A stretch of 64,000 nt of DNA from Epilithonimonas arachidiradicis (GTDB taxonomy: Bacteria > Bacteroidota > Bacteroidia > Flavobacteriales > Weeksellaceae). Location: positions 1-64,000 of the forward strand of contig NZ_RAQH01000002.1 in the NCBI RefSeq assembly GCF_003610695.1, in the 5' to 3' direction. This document shows positions 53,164 to 62,136 of this stretch, piece after piece. The translations under genes were made by a program, and so were the position numbers. Position 1 is the first letter of the stretch. Every line of letters begins with the position of its first letter. The notes beneath the pieces are model-generated. The model did not search any database. It saw only the letters and a program-made list of their open reading frames with translations, and had not been told where the DNA came from.

Positions 53164-53214
53164 ATGAGAAAATTCATTTCCAGAGCCATTACCAAAAGAT
53201 ATAATACTAACTAA
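53164..53214 (+). pseudogene. 16-codon MRKFI mini-ORF, possible gene remnant
   Basis: ATGAGAAAATTCATT opens a 16-residue frame (MRKFISRAITKRYNTN) on the plus strand. The same 15 bases open the orphan gene on the minus strand at 52971-52957. The similarity stops soon after. It may be the remains of an inverted duplicate of that gene's 5' end, or a very small gene; the evidence is thin. Confidence 0.3.
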
Positions 53215-53246
53215 GCAATTATAAAAGCCTCAGTCGAGAGTGTTAT

Positions 53247-53726
53247 ATGATTATGAGAAACGGATTATTAAATTTATTATTTATATCAGGCTTAATTGGT
53301 ATTCAGTTTTGTTGGTCTCAAAAAATTGAAAGAATGGAATTCGAACATTCCAATTCAATAATAATTGGCAGTGATATAGGTGTCACTTTAAAACCAATCA
53401 AAAATAATCGAAAGGGGAAAGTTAGACTTATTGTACGAAAGGATGGAGAAATCTTTGTTTCTAGGATTACCAATGATAGATTTTTAGAAATAATTAATGC
53501 TGTAGATCAAATAAAGCGAGATAGTCTTGGTGCTCAATATACATATTTGGATCCATCATCCAGTAGCATAACGATTTATAATGATAAGCATGATAAAAAA
53601 GTGTATTACACAGAAAACTTAACACGAAATTCTCAAAAAAGTGAAAACCAAAAAGATTTTTGGTATGCTACAAAGTTGATAATAGATGCTGCGAGATTAA
53701 GAATGGAAGAGCTAATAGACTATTGA
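53247..53726 (+). CDS. Secreted hypothetical protein
   Basis: A 159-residue protein with a signal peptide (MIMRNGLLNLLFISGLIGIQFCWSQ). The mature part alternates charged and beta-prone stretches (GVTLKPIKNNRKGKVRLIVRKDGEIF and DPSSSSITIYNDKHDKKVYYTEN) with no recognised motif. A second in-frame ATG 6 bases downstream is an equally possible start. It is isolated in the accessory patch between the 21-bp array and asnB, and its relatives, if any, are unknown to me. Confidence 0.68.
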   Translation: MIMRNGLLNLLFISGLIGIQFCWSQKIERMEFEHSNSIIIGSDIGVTLKPIKNNRKGKVRLIVRKDGEIFVSRITNDRFLEIINAVDQIKRDSLGAQYTYLDPSSSSITIYNDKHDKKVYYTENLTRNSQKSENQKDFWYATKLIIDAARLRMEELIDY

Positions 53727-53752
53727 TATCAAAAAACGATAAAAACCTGAAG

Positions 53753-53810
53753 TCGCAGATTAACCCGATAGCGCGGATTTGCAATCCGTGCTCCTAAGTA
53801 TCAATTAAAT
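53753..53810. repeat. Hairpin element with tRNA-Cys-like loop
   Basis: GCGCGGATT (53771-53779) pairs with AATCCGTGC (53783-53791) around TGC. The arm resembles a tRNA anticodon arm with GCA, but there is no acceptor, D or T arm. It looks like a REP-type or transposon-derived palindrome. Confidence 0.5.
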
Positions 53811-53820
53811 CTCAAAGATG

Positions 53821-53853
53821 AAAAAACCACAAGCCGAGACTTGTGGTTTTTTT
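53821..53853. terminator. Bidirectional terminator
   Basis: AAAAAACCACAAG pairs with CTTGTGGTTTTTT around CCGAGA, between the converging secreted-protein gene and asnB. Confidence 0.87.
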
Positions 53854-53881
53854 GCAATAATAGTTAGTTTATGTTTAGTTA

Positions 53882-55543
53882 TTAGTACGCCGTCTCGTGA
53901 ACTTTCACCGCTCTTCCGCTCGGGTCATTCATTTTCTTAAAAGCTTCATCCCATTCCAAAGCAACCGGCGTAGAACAAGCCACAGATGGAACAGAAGGAA
54001 CACAACTTGCCGCAAAATCGCTTGGGAAATGACTTTCGAAGATGGTTCTGTAACGGTATTCCTCTTTGCTCATCGGCGTATTGATTGGGAATCTGAATTT
54101 CGCATTGGACATCATTTCGTCCGTCACTTCATCTTCTGCCACTTGCTTCAAAGTATCAATCCAGGAATAACCAACACCGTCACTGAATTGCTCTTTCTGT
54201 CTCCAAGCAATACTTTCTGGTAAAATATCTTCAAAAGCTTTTCTAAGAACCCATTTTTCCATTCTTTCCGGCGTAACCATTTTATCTTTTGGATTGATGG
54301 TCATCGCCACATCCATAAATTCTTTATCCAAGAAAGGAACTCTACCTTCGATTCCCCAAGCCATTAGAGATTTGTTGGCCCTCAAACAATCATAAAGGTG
54401 AAGTTTTCCTAATTTTCTTACCGTTTCTTCGTGAAAAGCTTGGGCAGAAGGAGCTTTGTGGAAATATAAATAACCTCCGAATAATTCGTCCGAACCTTCT
54501 CCGGAAAGCACCATTTTGATTCCCATGGATTTAATAACTCTCGCCAAAAGATACATAGGGGTAGAAGCTCTGATAGTCGTTACATCATAAGTTTCCAAGT
54601 GATAGATCACATCTTTGATGGCATCCAAACCTTCCTGAACAGTGTATTTAATTTCGTGGTGAACAGAACCAATATGGTCTGCCGCTTTTCTTGCTGCGGC
54701 TAAATCCGGAGAACCTTCCAAGCCAACAGCGAAACTGTGCAGTCTTGGATACCAAGCTTCCTGCGTGTCCCCACTTTCGATTCTTTGTCTTGCAAATTTT
54801 GCAGTAACGGCTGCAATGATGGAAGAGTCCAAACCACCGGACAGTAAAACACCATAAGGAACATCGCTCATCAGTTGTCTGTGAACAGCTTCTTCCAATC
54901 CTTTTCGGATGGCAGCAATATCTGTGGCGTTATCTTTTACATTTTCAAAGTCTGTCCAGTCTCTTTTGTACCATTGCTGCAATTCCTGTCCATCTTTGCT
55001 ATAAAGAAAATGACCTGGCAGAAATTCTTCAATTTTGTTACAAACGCCTTCCAGGGATTTCAATTCAGAAGCAACATAGAAGCTTCCGTCTTTGTCCCAG
55101 CCCATATATAATGGAACGATTCCCATATGATCTCTTCCAATCAGATAGGCATCATTTTCTTCATCATATAATGCGAAGGCAAAAATGCCGTTCAGTTTTT
55201 CCAGGAAATTTTTTCCATCTCTTCTGTATAGAGCTAAGATAACTTCACAGTCAGACTGAGTCAAAAATTCGTAATCAGGAAATTCTGATCTCAGCTCCTG
55301 ATGATTGTATATCTCGCCGTTAACCGCTAAAGCAACTTTTTTATCTTTTGTAAATAATGGTTGTTTACCAGAAGTGGGATCTACAATCGCCAATCTCTCG
55401 TGCGAGAAAATCACATTGTCGTGTTGGTAGATTCCTGACCAATCCGGACCACGGTGTCTAATCTTTTTAGACATTTCTAATATCTGAGGTCTTATAACTT
55501 CATTTTTTTGTTTTGTGTCAAACACACATACAATTCCGCACAT
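53882..55543 (-). CDS. asnB: Asparagine synthase B (glutamine-hydrolysing)
   Basis: A 553-residue enzyme that makes asparagine from aspartate, ATP and glutamine. The N-terminal Ntn glutaminase starts MCGIVCVFD with the nucleophile C2, followed by RGPDWSG, NGEIYNHQELR. The C-terminal synthetase domain holds the PP-loop VLLSGGLDSSIIAA, SGEGSDELFGGY and EGRVPFLDKEF. The length is nearly equal to the Escherichia coli enzyme. The gene stands alone with a candidate -7 box at 55582. Confidence 0.96.
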   Translation of the reverse strand: MCGIVCVFDTKQKNEVIRPQILEMSKKIRHRGPDWSGIYQHDNVIFSHERLAIVDPTSGKQPLFTKDKKVALAVNGEIYNHQELRSEFPDYEFLTQSDCEVILALYRRDGKNFLEKLNGIFAFALYDEENDAYLIGRDHMGIVPLYMGWDKDGSFYVASELKSLEGVCNKIEEFLPGHFLYSKDGQELQQWYKRDWTDFENVKDNATDIAAIRKGLEEAVHRQLMSDVPYGVLLSGGLDSSIIAAVTAKFARQRIESGDTQEAWYPRLHSFAVGLEGSPDLAAARKAADHIGSVHHEIKYTVQEGLDAIKDVIYHLETYDVTTIRASTPMYLLARVIKSMGIKMVLSGEGSDELFGGYLYFHKAPSAQAFHEETVRKLGKLHLYDCLRANKSLMAWGIEGRVPFLDKEFMDVAMTINPKDKMVTPERMEKWVLRKAFEDILPESIAWRQKEQFSDGVGYSWIDTLKQVAEDEVTDEMMSNAKFRFPINTPMSKEEYRYRTIFESHFPSDFAASCVPSVPSVACSTPVALEWDEAFKKMNDPSGRAVKVHETAY

Positions 55544-55581
55544 CGTTTATATTGTTTTTATATTTAATTAAAATTATATCG

Positions 55582-55589
55582 CAAAAATA
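55582..55589 (-). promoter_or_regulatory. Candidate -7 box (TATTTTTG) of asnB
   Basis: An exact TAnnTTTG match on the minus strand, 38 bases before the start codon; no TTG at the usual -33 distance. Confidence 0.45.
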
Positions 55590-55599
55590 TATTTGTTAA

Positions 55600-55880
55600 T
55601 TCAAAATTAAAATTATTTTTTTATTTTGGTTAAAATAATTTATTTTAAAATTAAATTTAAAGTATTATTTTCTTAATGGTTATGGAAAATATGATTTCTC
55701 CTTGATTTTTTATAATTGATTCAGATTACGTTATTGATTTATTAATTTTAGGTTTACAAATATTGCATTTTATTGATTAATAGGTTTATATTATTATTTA
55801 TTTGAATCTAATAATAATATATAATTAACTTTTTGGAAGAAAGTTTCTTTTTTTTTGTGTTAATTGTAAAATTTGTACGA
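55600..55880. other. AT-rich intergenic stretch, no gene seen
   Basis: About 280 bases of extremely AT-rich DNA between asnB and the candidate small RNA. No reading frame or strong hairpin is visible. Confidence 0.5.
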
Positions 55881-55884
55881 TTTT

Positions 55885-55980
55885 TGTACCGAAAATTGTA
55901 TTGTAGGTGCAGTAATGCATTTATAATTTTTTTCATCATTTGTGTTTTTGCCCTCTTATTCATAGTAAGAGGGTTTTTTA
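55885..55980 (+). ncRNA. Candidate small RNA ending in an orphan terminator
   Basis: A strong plus-strand intrinsic terminator (55951-55980) has no upstream plus-strand gene: asnB points the other way. A near-match promoter (TAAAATTTG, about 55866-55876) lies ~80 bases before the hairpin, so a transcript of ~100 bases is possible. purA has its own promoter downstream, which argues against a purA leader. The 5' end is a guess. Confidence 0.4.
55951..55980 (+). terminator. Orphan intrinsic terminator upstream of purA
   Basis: CCCTCTTA pairs with TAAGAGGG around TTCATAG, followed by six T. The T run is only on the plus strand, so it does not serve asnB. Confidence 0.85.
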
Positions 55981-55992
55981 TTTTCTAGGATT

Positions 55993-56022
55993 TTGCTAAG
56001 CCATATTTATAGTATAACTTTG
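55993..56022 (+). promoter_or_regulatory. Promoter of purA
   Basis: TTG (55993-55995), 19 bases, TAACTTTG (56015-56022): a complete flavobacterial promoter 26 bases before the purA ATG. Confidence 0.8.
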
Positions 56023-56048
56023 TAAATAATCTAAAAAAAGTAAAATAT

Positions 56049-57335
56049 ATGTCAACTTACGTGGTTGTAGGTCTCCAGTATGGAGATGAAGGAAAGGGAA
56101 AAATTACGGATGTTCTGTCGGCAAAATCAGACTATGTTGTCCGTTTCCAAGGTGGAGATAATGCCGGTCACACGGTCTATGTTGGAGATGAGAAATTCGT
56201 ATTGCATCTTTTGCCGTCTGGCGTTCTGCAATGTAAAGGCAAATGCATCATAGCCAATGGTGTAGTTGTAAATCCAAAAGCATTTATCAAAGAGATTGAA
56301 CAGATCGAGAGCAAAGGCCTTAAAACAGATCACGTTTTCATTAGCAGAAGATCCCATGTGATAATGCCCTACCATATTTTGCTAGATACTTATAGAGAAG
56401 AGGAACAAGGCGGAACCCAAATTGGAACCACGAAGAAAGGAATTGGACCTTGTTACGAAGACAAAATCGCAAGAGTGGGAATCAGAATGATTGATCTTCT
56501 GAATCCTGAAGTTCTAAGAGAAAAAATCGAGAAAAATTTAAAAGTAAAGAATTCTCTATTTGAAAAATATTTCGAAAAGCCAGGCTTGGATGTTGAGGAG
56601 ATTTATCAGGAATTTTTGGCTTTAGGAGAAAGACTGAAAGACAGAATCGTTGATACAGAATTAGAAATTAATGAAGCAATCAATGACGGTAAAAATATTT
56701 TATTTGAAGGAGCGCAAGCCTTGATGCTTGATATAGATTTCGGAACTTATCCTTATGTGACGTCTTCGTCTCCGTCTACTGGCGGTGTTTGTACTGGTGC
56801 TGGAGTTCCGCCAACTGCTTTACAAAATCTGATAGGTGTTGCAAAAGCTTACACTACAAGGGTAGGGAATGGTCCTTTCCCGTCTGAGTTGGATAACGAG
56901 TTAGGGGAAAAAATCAGACAGATCGGTTTTGAGTTTGGAGCAACAACAGGAAGACCCAGAAGAACTGGCTGGCTAGATTTGGTTTCGCTTAAGCATGCTT
57001 GTATGATCAACGGAATCAATAATCTTGTGATTACTAAATTAGACGTTCTTACAGGAATCCATCCTTTGAAGATCGCTACAAAATACAAAACGGAAGACGG
57101 AAAAATCATCGATTACTTTACATCTTCAACTACCAAATTATATGATTATGAACCCATTTATGAAGAATTGGATGGTTGGGACGAGGATATCACGAATGCG
57201 AGAACTTACGATGAGCTTCCTGCTAATGCGAAGAAGTATATTGAGTTTATAGAAGAGCATTTGGGAATTAATGTTTATTTGGTTTCTGTTGGTCCGGAAC
57301 GTTCTCAGAATATCATTAGAAAAGAACTATTCTAA
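56049..57335 (+). CDS. purA: Adenylosuccinate synthetase
   Basis: A 428-residue enzyme of AMP synthesis; it joins IMP and aspartate using GTP. The N-terminal GLQYGDEGKGKITDVL holds the P-loop and catalytic aspartate, NAGHTV the catalytic histidine, and GTTKKGIGPCYEDK and GATTGRPRRTGWLDL the IMP and active-site lysine/arginine regions. The C-terminal TKLDVLTG binds guanine. Length and start are typical. It is monocistronic, with its own promoter and terminator. Confidence 0.97.
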   Translation: MSTYVVVGLQYGDEGKGKITDVLSAKSDYVVRFQGGDNAGHTVYVGDEKFVLHLLPSGVLQCKGKCIIANGVVVNPKAFIKEIEQIESKGLKTDHVFISRRSHVIMPYHILLDTYREEEQGGTQIGTTKKGIGPCYEDKIARVGIRMIDLLNPEVLREKIEKNLKVKNSLFEKYFEKPGLDVEEIYQEFLALGERLKDRIVDTELEINEAINDGKNILFEGAQALMLDIDFGTYPYVTSSSPSTGGVCTGAGVPPTALQNLIGVAKAYTTRVGNGPFPSELDNELGEKIRQIGFEFGATTGRPRRTGWLDLVSLKHACMINGINNLVITKLDVLTGIHPLKIATKYKTEDGKIIDYFTSSTTKLYDYEPIYEELDGWDEDITNARTYDELPANAKKYIEFIEEHLGINVYLVSVGPERSQNIIRKELF

Positions 57336-57358
57336 TAGAATACTATTATTTATAAACA

Positions 57359-57388
57359 AAATCCGGAACTTAAGTTCCGGATTTTTCA
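57359..57388 (+). terminator. Intrinsic terminator of purA
   Basis: AAATCCGGAAC pairs with GTTCCGGATTT around TTAA, followed by T. Confidence 0.9.
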
Positions 57389-57658
57389 TTTGTGTTTTTG
57401 TGTGTTTTTAAAAGAAAACATGGAAAATGTATTCTTTTTAGATTGAAAATTGCAGCAAAATTTTCAGAGCATTTGTGTTAAAAAAGTATTTGTGTTTTTT
57501 GTTGTGTCATTTTGATAATGCAATAATATAGATTCTAAAAAATAATCAAAAGTATTTAGCAACTTATTTGTTTACTTACATATACTCAAATGGTTTCAAG
57601 ATAGTGTGTTTTTGGTTAAAATATTGAAAATCAATATGCTTTATTTGTAAAATCCAAT
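57389..57658. other. Intergenic stretch with TTGTGTTTTT words
   Basis: About 270 bases without a gene. TTTGTG/TTGTGTT words recur, and on the minus strand 57470-57512 reads AACACAAATA-like sequence that may be a diverged copy of the repeat at 42434. This is tentative. Confidence 0.35.
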
Positions 57659-58588
57659 TTAGAAATTGTTGATGATATAGAGATTTATATCAGTTTCAGA
57701 GGCAATATTTAACTTTCTACGGATGCGATATTTCTTATTTTCTATGGCTCTGACTGTGGAATTGGTTGCAGTTGCAATCTCTTTTGTACTGAGATTTAGT
57801 TTTAGTAAGGCACAGATTTCCAGTTCGGAAGAAATGAGATTGGGAGAAACAGCCAATATCTTATCAAAAAAATCAGGAAACTGAGATTTGAAGTAAGTTA
57901 TAAACAGCGAATTCTTGCTCATTGCAAGATCATACAATTCTCCGGAAAAATTAATTTTATCCGTTTTCTGAATAATAGCGTTCAGTTTTTCTTTTTCTAT
58001 ATAGTATTTAACAAGGACACGCTCTTTTCTGTAAATAAAATACATCCCGATAAAAGTACAGAATGAAATTTCTATGATTTTGTAGATCCTTACATACCAT
58101 TGTTCTAACGGAGAAAGATTCTGACTATAAAACCTGCTGAGGTAATAATCTGTTGTTACGTTAATTAAAAACCAAAGAAGGTAGGACACAATCAAAAAAA
58201 AGATAATCCATCGGTCTCTGATATAGTCGAAGAAAAAAGCTACTGCAATGGTTAGAGAAACATAAGATAAGTAATTCATACAGCCTTCCCCTGAAATCGT
58301 ATCAAAATAAAAGATCATGATTCCCAAAAAGAAAAAAAGTAGCATTAGCAACTTCGTATTGAACCTTATTCTATCCGGCCAAAGTAATGTTTGTAACATA
58401 AAAAGAGTAATGACACCAAAAATGATACAATTGACAGGATAATATAGAATTACATTAAGGATCACATTACATAATAAAAGAAAAACCAAAGCCAATGTAT
58501 AGACATCAAACAGAATACTTTTCTCGTATTCCATTTCGTTTTTTGCAAGATCTCTCTTTTTAGCTAATATAGAGGTTATATAATTCAT
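57659..58588 (-). CDS. Membrane-bound LuxR-type transcriptional regulator
   Basis: A 309-residue protein with about six to seven transmembrane helices (~25-200) followed by a cytoplasmic linker and a C-terminal LuxR/GerE helix-turn-helix (~245-309; SSELEICALLKLNLSTKEIATA, then TVRAIENKKYRIRRKLN). This is the usual layout of Bacteroidota membrane regulators that couple an unknown membrane signal to transcription. No receiver domain or kinase is present. Its targets are unknown; the divergent glycine-zipper lipoprotein gene is a candidate. Confidence 0.87.
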   Translation of the reverse strand: MNYITSILAKKRDLAKNEMEYEKSILFDVYTLALVFLLLCNVILNVILYYPVNCIIFGVITLFMLQTLLWPDRIRFNTKLLMLLFFFLGIMIFYFDTISGEGCMNYLSYVSLTIAVAFFFDYIRDRWIIFFLIVSYLLWFLINVTTDYYLSRFYSQNLSPLEQWYVRIYKIIEISFCTFIGMYFIYRKERVLVKYYIEKEKLNAIIQKTDKINFSGELYDLAMSKNSLFITYFKSQFPDFFDKILAVSPNLISSELEICALLKLNLSTKEIATATNSTVRAIENKKYRIRRKLNIASETDINLYIINNF

Positions 58589-58814
58589 GATTTAGTTTAT
58601 ACTTTTATAATTGAATACATAACATCAAAAATTACTTTTCTTCAAAATTCAGTGTTGTAATGATATGCCAATCAAATTTATGCAGAAAATTACTAATATC
58701 TAATTTCTCACTATAAAGCAATTTAACAATTTTTAACGATTTATAATTGATTTTGGAATCATAATTGAAATTAGTTGGTTTATAATTCACATTTTGTGAA
58801 AAAATAAAAATGTT

Positions 58815-59351
58815 ATGAAAAATTTATTTTTAACAGGAGCGAGTATCGTTTTATTATTATCATCTTGTAATAAAGATGAAAAGATACAAGCCGCTTCTCT
58901 AGAGCAACAAAAATTGGATTATCAAGCAAGACAGATTGATATAGAAAAACAAAAATTGGCAATCGAAAAAGAGAAAATCAATTTCGAAAGACAAAAAGAT
59001 AGTCTCAATAAAGTTGAAGAAGAAAAAGAACGGGAAAGAAAGGCGCAAGCTAATCGTGTGACAAGAAAAAGATCTACATCCAGCGGATCATCATCTTCCG
59101 GAAGTGTAGCTTCCAACTCTTCATCATCAACGGCTTCTAATTCAGCGGGAACTACAACAACCCAGAAAAAAGGCTGGAGTAGTGCAGCAAAAGGAACAGT
59201 TATTGGTACAGTTGGTGGAGCAGCAGCCGGCGCAATTATCTCTAAGAAAAACCCTGGTTTAGGTGCGGTAATTGGTGGTGTTGCAGGTGGTGCAACGGGT
59301 TATACAATTGGTAGAGCCGAAGATAGAAAATCGGGTAGAGTACAGAAGTAA
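58815..59351 (+). CDS. Lipoprotein with coiled coil and YMGG-type glycine zipper
   Basis: A 178-residue protein with a lipobox cysteine at 18 (IVLLLSSC), a charged coiled coil (~28-80; IDIEKQKLAIEKEKINFERQ), a serine-rich linker (~88-120), and a C-terminal glycine zipper (~128-170; GTVIGTVGGAAAGAIISKK, GAVIGGVAGGATGYTIGRAED). The zipper would form a membrane hairpin or oligomer. This type is common in envelope-stress proteins of Bacteroidota. The role is inferred from architecture only. Confidence 0.83.
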   Translation: MKNLFLTGASIVLLLSSCNKDEKIQAASLEQQKLDYQARQIDIEKQKLAIEKEKINFERQKDSLNKVEEEKERERKAQANRVTRKRSTSSGSSSSGSVASNSSSSTASNSAGTTTTQKKGWSSAAKGTVIGTVGGAAAGAIISKKNPGLGAVIGGVAGGATGYTIGRAEDRKSGRVQK

Positions 59352-59377
59352 ATTTTCTTCATATATATTTTAACACG

Positions 59378-59411
59378 GAAAGATTGCTTATTTTTGGTAA
59401 GCAATCTTTTT
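59378..59411 (+). terminator. Intrinsic terminator after the glycine-zipper gene
   Basis: AAAGATTGCTTA pairs with TAAGCAATCTTT around TTTTTGG, with six T. The next ATG (59413) follows directly, so that gene has almost no leader beyond this hairpin. Confidence 0.87.
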
Positions 59412-59412
59412 T

Positions 59413-61035
59413 ATGCTTATAATTCTCAAAACGATTCTCATATTCCTATTTACCAATTTTGGTAATGGAATTCTTGCGGGCAAACTTTTGAAAATCAAGA
59501 GCTCAAGCTTTACATTGACTTCATTTTTAGGAATCACAAGCGTTACTTTTTTATTGACGATCCTGGCATTCTTTTTTCCTTTGAATTTTTATATAGAAAT
59601 TACATTTTTAATTTCTGGTATTTTAGGAATCGTATTATTTTGGAAACAAAAAGATAATGTCCATTTTGAATTCAGGAAAAATATCAACTTTTGGTTTTAT
59701 TTTTTTGTTGTATTAATTGTTTTTGTTGGGTCTTTTTCGCCTTACTTGTATGATCATTACAGTTATTATGTTCCAACGATTACGTTGCTCAAGCAGACAG
59801 GATTTGTAAAAGGCATTTCAAATCTTGATTTATTACTAGGTCAATCATCATTTTGGCATATTTACCAAGCAGGATTTTCACATTTCACAGATGAATTTTT
59901 AAGAATTAATGTTTATTTAGTAATATTATTTTTGATTTATATTTACGAAAGAAAGCTATGGTTTTTGCTTCTTTTTACTCCATTTTTTCTGATATTTCTT
60001 AAACAGCCAAGTCCGGATTTACCAACATTTATAATTGCTCTAATTGTTCTGAACGAATTATTAAATAACACTCACGGAAAATCGCTTTTATACATTTCCA
60101 TATTTGTATTTTGTATTAAACCGACAATGTTTTGGTTACCATTATTGATTGTATTAGAACGTATCTACCAAAGAAATTTTAAATTTCAAATGTTAATTCC
60201 AATTTTGGCCTTTGGAATTTTATTTATCTTTAAAAATATTTGGCTTTTCGGCTTTCCTGTGTTTCCTGTTTCAGTTCTTGACTTTAATTTACCTTGGAAA
60301 CCAAGTCAGGAGATACTAACTTATTCTTCACAGATTGGACTGATGAAATCTTACGATATGCATTATTCTTACCAGCAGATTATGAATTTCAACCTTTTGG
60401 AAAGAATCTATCATTGGTTTACAATTGGATTGAAATCAGTTTTTAATTTTGGAATTATATTAAGCGTCTTGATTTTAGGATTTTTAACTTTTAAAAAGAA
60501 AGAAAAATTTTTCACATTACTTTTCATTTGTGTTTTCTTGAAGTTTATTCTGATTATTGTCTTTTCAGCACAATATCGATTTTTTATTGATGTCTATTTA
60601 ATTGTGTTATTTCTGATTTTTAAAAATATTTCCGAAGAAAAAACGGTCTTTGTTTCTGTCTTTTTATCTGTTTTTATGTCAGTGATTTTTATATTCCCGG
60701 GATTTGTTCAAAAGTTGAATGTTGGAAAAAAGATGTCGGGTTTTAATTGGTATCAGCTGTATAAACCAAAAGAGAATAATTTGATTAATTTCAATTCAGA
60801 TTATAAGATTGGGAATTTAAACTTTCATGTTCCGAAATATCCTTTTCAAAAAGAATTTTTTCCTTGGCTTAATATTTATGATTTGAAGCTTTATGATTAT
60901 TATGGGATTTTTCCACAATATCTTGATAAAGATTTGAAAAGTGGTTTCTTTCAAAGAAAGCTAACAAAAGAAGAAAAAATTCAGTTAAAAGATATTATCT
61001 CTGAAACCGAGAAATACAACCCAAAAGTCCCTTAA
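59413..61035 (+). CDS. Polytopic membrane protein, LIC_10190-like
   Basis: A 540-residue inner-membrane protein with about a dozen hydrophobic helices and a soluble C-terminal tail (~440-540). The overall layout (YLYDHYSYYVPTITLLKQTGF region after the first helices, FLKQPSPDLPTF) resembles the LIC_10190 family, whose members look like glycosyltransferase-C-type membrane enzymes but have no proven activity. The call is tentative. Its ATG lies right behind a terminator hairpin, so its promoter must be within the preceding gene or the start is further downstream. Confidence 0.6.
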   Translation: MLIILKTILIFLFTNFGNGILAGKLLKIKSSSFTLTSFLGITSVTFLLTILAFFFPLNFYIEITFLISGILGIVLFWKQKDNVHFEFRKNINFWFYFFVVLIVFVGSFSPYLYDHYSYYVPTITLLKQTGFVKGISNLDLLLGQSSFWHIYQAGFSHFTDEFLRINVYLVILFLIYIYERKLWFLLLFTPFFLIFLKQPSPDLPTFIIALIVLNELLNNTHGKSLLYISIFVFCIKPTMFWLPLLIVLERIYQRNFKFQMLIPILAFGILFIFKNIWLFGFPVFPVSVLDFNLPWKPSQEILTYSSQIGLMKSYDMHYSYQQIMNFNLLERIYHWFTIGLKSVFNFGIILSVLILGFLTFKKKEKFFTLLFICVFLKFILIIVFSAQYRFFIDVYLIVLFLIFKNISEEKTVFVSVFLSVFMSVIFIFPGFVQKLNVGKKMSGFNWYQLYKPKENNLINFNSDYKIGNLNFHVPKYPFQKEFFPWLNIYDLKLYDYYGIFPQYLDKDLKSGFFQRKLTKEEKIQLKDIISETEKYNPKVP

Positions 61036-61043
61036 AATTTCTC

Positions 61044-61051
61044 TATCTTTG
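61044..61051 (+). promoter_or_regulatory. Candidate -7 box (TATCTTTG) of ruvB
   Basis: An exact TAnnTTTG match 53 bases before the ruvB ATG, in the gap after the membrane-protein gene; no clear -33 TTG. Confidence 0.45.
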
Positions 61052-61104
61052 ACTATCTTTTAAATTGAATTTAATTCTTCATTTTTAATTATTAATTAAT
61101 ATCA

Positions 61105-62127
61105 ATGCCTGATTTTTTACATCCCGATAAAGACAATTATTCCGATGACGATTTGATTCAGGAAGAGAAAATCCGTCCGCAGAGTTTCAGAGATTTTGCG
61201 GGGCAAAGAAAAACTTTGGACAATTTGGAAGTTTTCGTGGCAGCAGCTAAAAATCGTGGTCACGCTTTGGATCACGTTCTTCTGCACGGCCCACCGGGAT
61301 TGGGAAAAACAACACTGTCACATATTATTGCTAACGAATTGGGTGTTAACTGTAAAATCACTTCAGGTCCGGTTCTCGACAAGCCAGGAAGTTTGGCTGG
61401 GCTACTTACCAATCTTGAAGAAAATGATGTTCTTTTTATAGATGAGATTCATCGTTTATCACCCATTGTAGAAGAATATCTGTATTCTGCAATGGAAGAT
61501 TACAAGATCGATATTATGCTGGAAACCGGTCCTAATGCCCGTTCTGTGCAAATCGGACTTAACCCTTTTACATTAATTGGAGCAACAACCAGAAGTGGAA
61601 TGCTAACCAAACCAATGCTCGCAAGATTCGGAATCCAAAGCCGGTTAGAATATTATACGATTGAACTTCTCGGGATGATTATCGAAAGAAGTGCACGTGT
61701 TTTAGGTGTTAAAATTTATGAAGATGCAGCGCTGGAAATTGCAAGAAGAAGCCGAGGAACACCTAGAATTGCGAATGCACTTTTGAGAAGAGTCCGAGAT
61801 TTTGCAGAAATCAAAGGCAACGGAGAAATCGAAATCGAAATCACAAAATTCGCATTGAATTCTTTGAATGTTGATGAGTTTGGTCTGGATGATATGGATA
61901 ACAAAATAATGCGTGTGATGATAGAAAATTTCCGTGGAAAACCGGTCGGGATTTCTGCATTGGCAACTTCTATCGGTGAAAATCCGGAAACTTTGGAAGA
62001 AGTTTACGAACCATTTCTGATTCAGGAGGGTTTTATTATTCGAACGCCGCGAGGACGAGAAGTGACTGATAAAGCTTACAAACATTTGAAAATTTCTAGA
62101 CCTAAAAATCCGGGAGAATTGTTTTGA
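61105..62127 (+). CDS. ruvB: Holliday junction branch migration helicase RuvB
   Basis: A 340-residue AAA+ motor that drives Holliday junction branch migration together with Ruv[13 protein letters not shown] at the N-terminus, Walker [14 protein letters not shown], Walker [10 protein letters not shown], sensor 1 [20 protein letters not shown] with the arginine finger region, and the C-terminal winged helix ([20 protein letters not shown]) are all present. The length is standard. ruvA and ruvC are not in the window. Confidence 0.97.
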   Translation: MPDFLHPDKDNYSDDDLIQEEKIRPQSFRDFAGQRKTLDNLEVFVAAAKNRGHALDHVLLHGPPGLGKTTLSHIIANELGVNCKITSGPVLDKPGSLAGLLTNLEENDVLFIDEIHRLSPIVEEYLYSAMEDYKIDIMLETGPNARSVQIGLNPFTLIGATTRSGMLTKPMLARFGIQSRLEYYTIELLGMIIERSARVLGVKIYEDAALEIARRSRGTPRIANALLRRVRDFAEIKGNGEIEIEITKFALNSLNVDEFGLDDMDNKIMRVMIENFRGKPVGISALATSIGENPETLEEVYEPFLIQEGFIIRTPRGREVTDKAYKHLKISRPKNPGELF

Positions 62128-62136
62128 TTTAATATT

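Noticed and set aside
53753-53810. A tRNA-Cys gene
   Set aside because: Only an anticodon-like hairpin is present; acceptor, D and T arms are missing.
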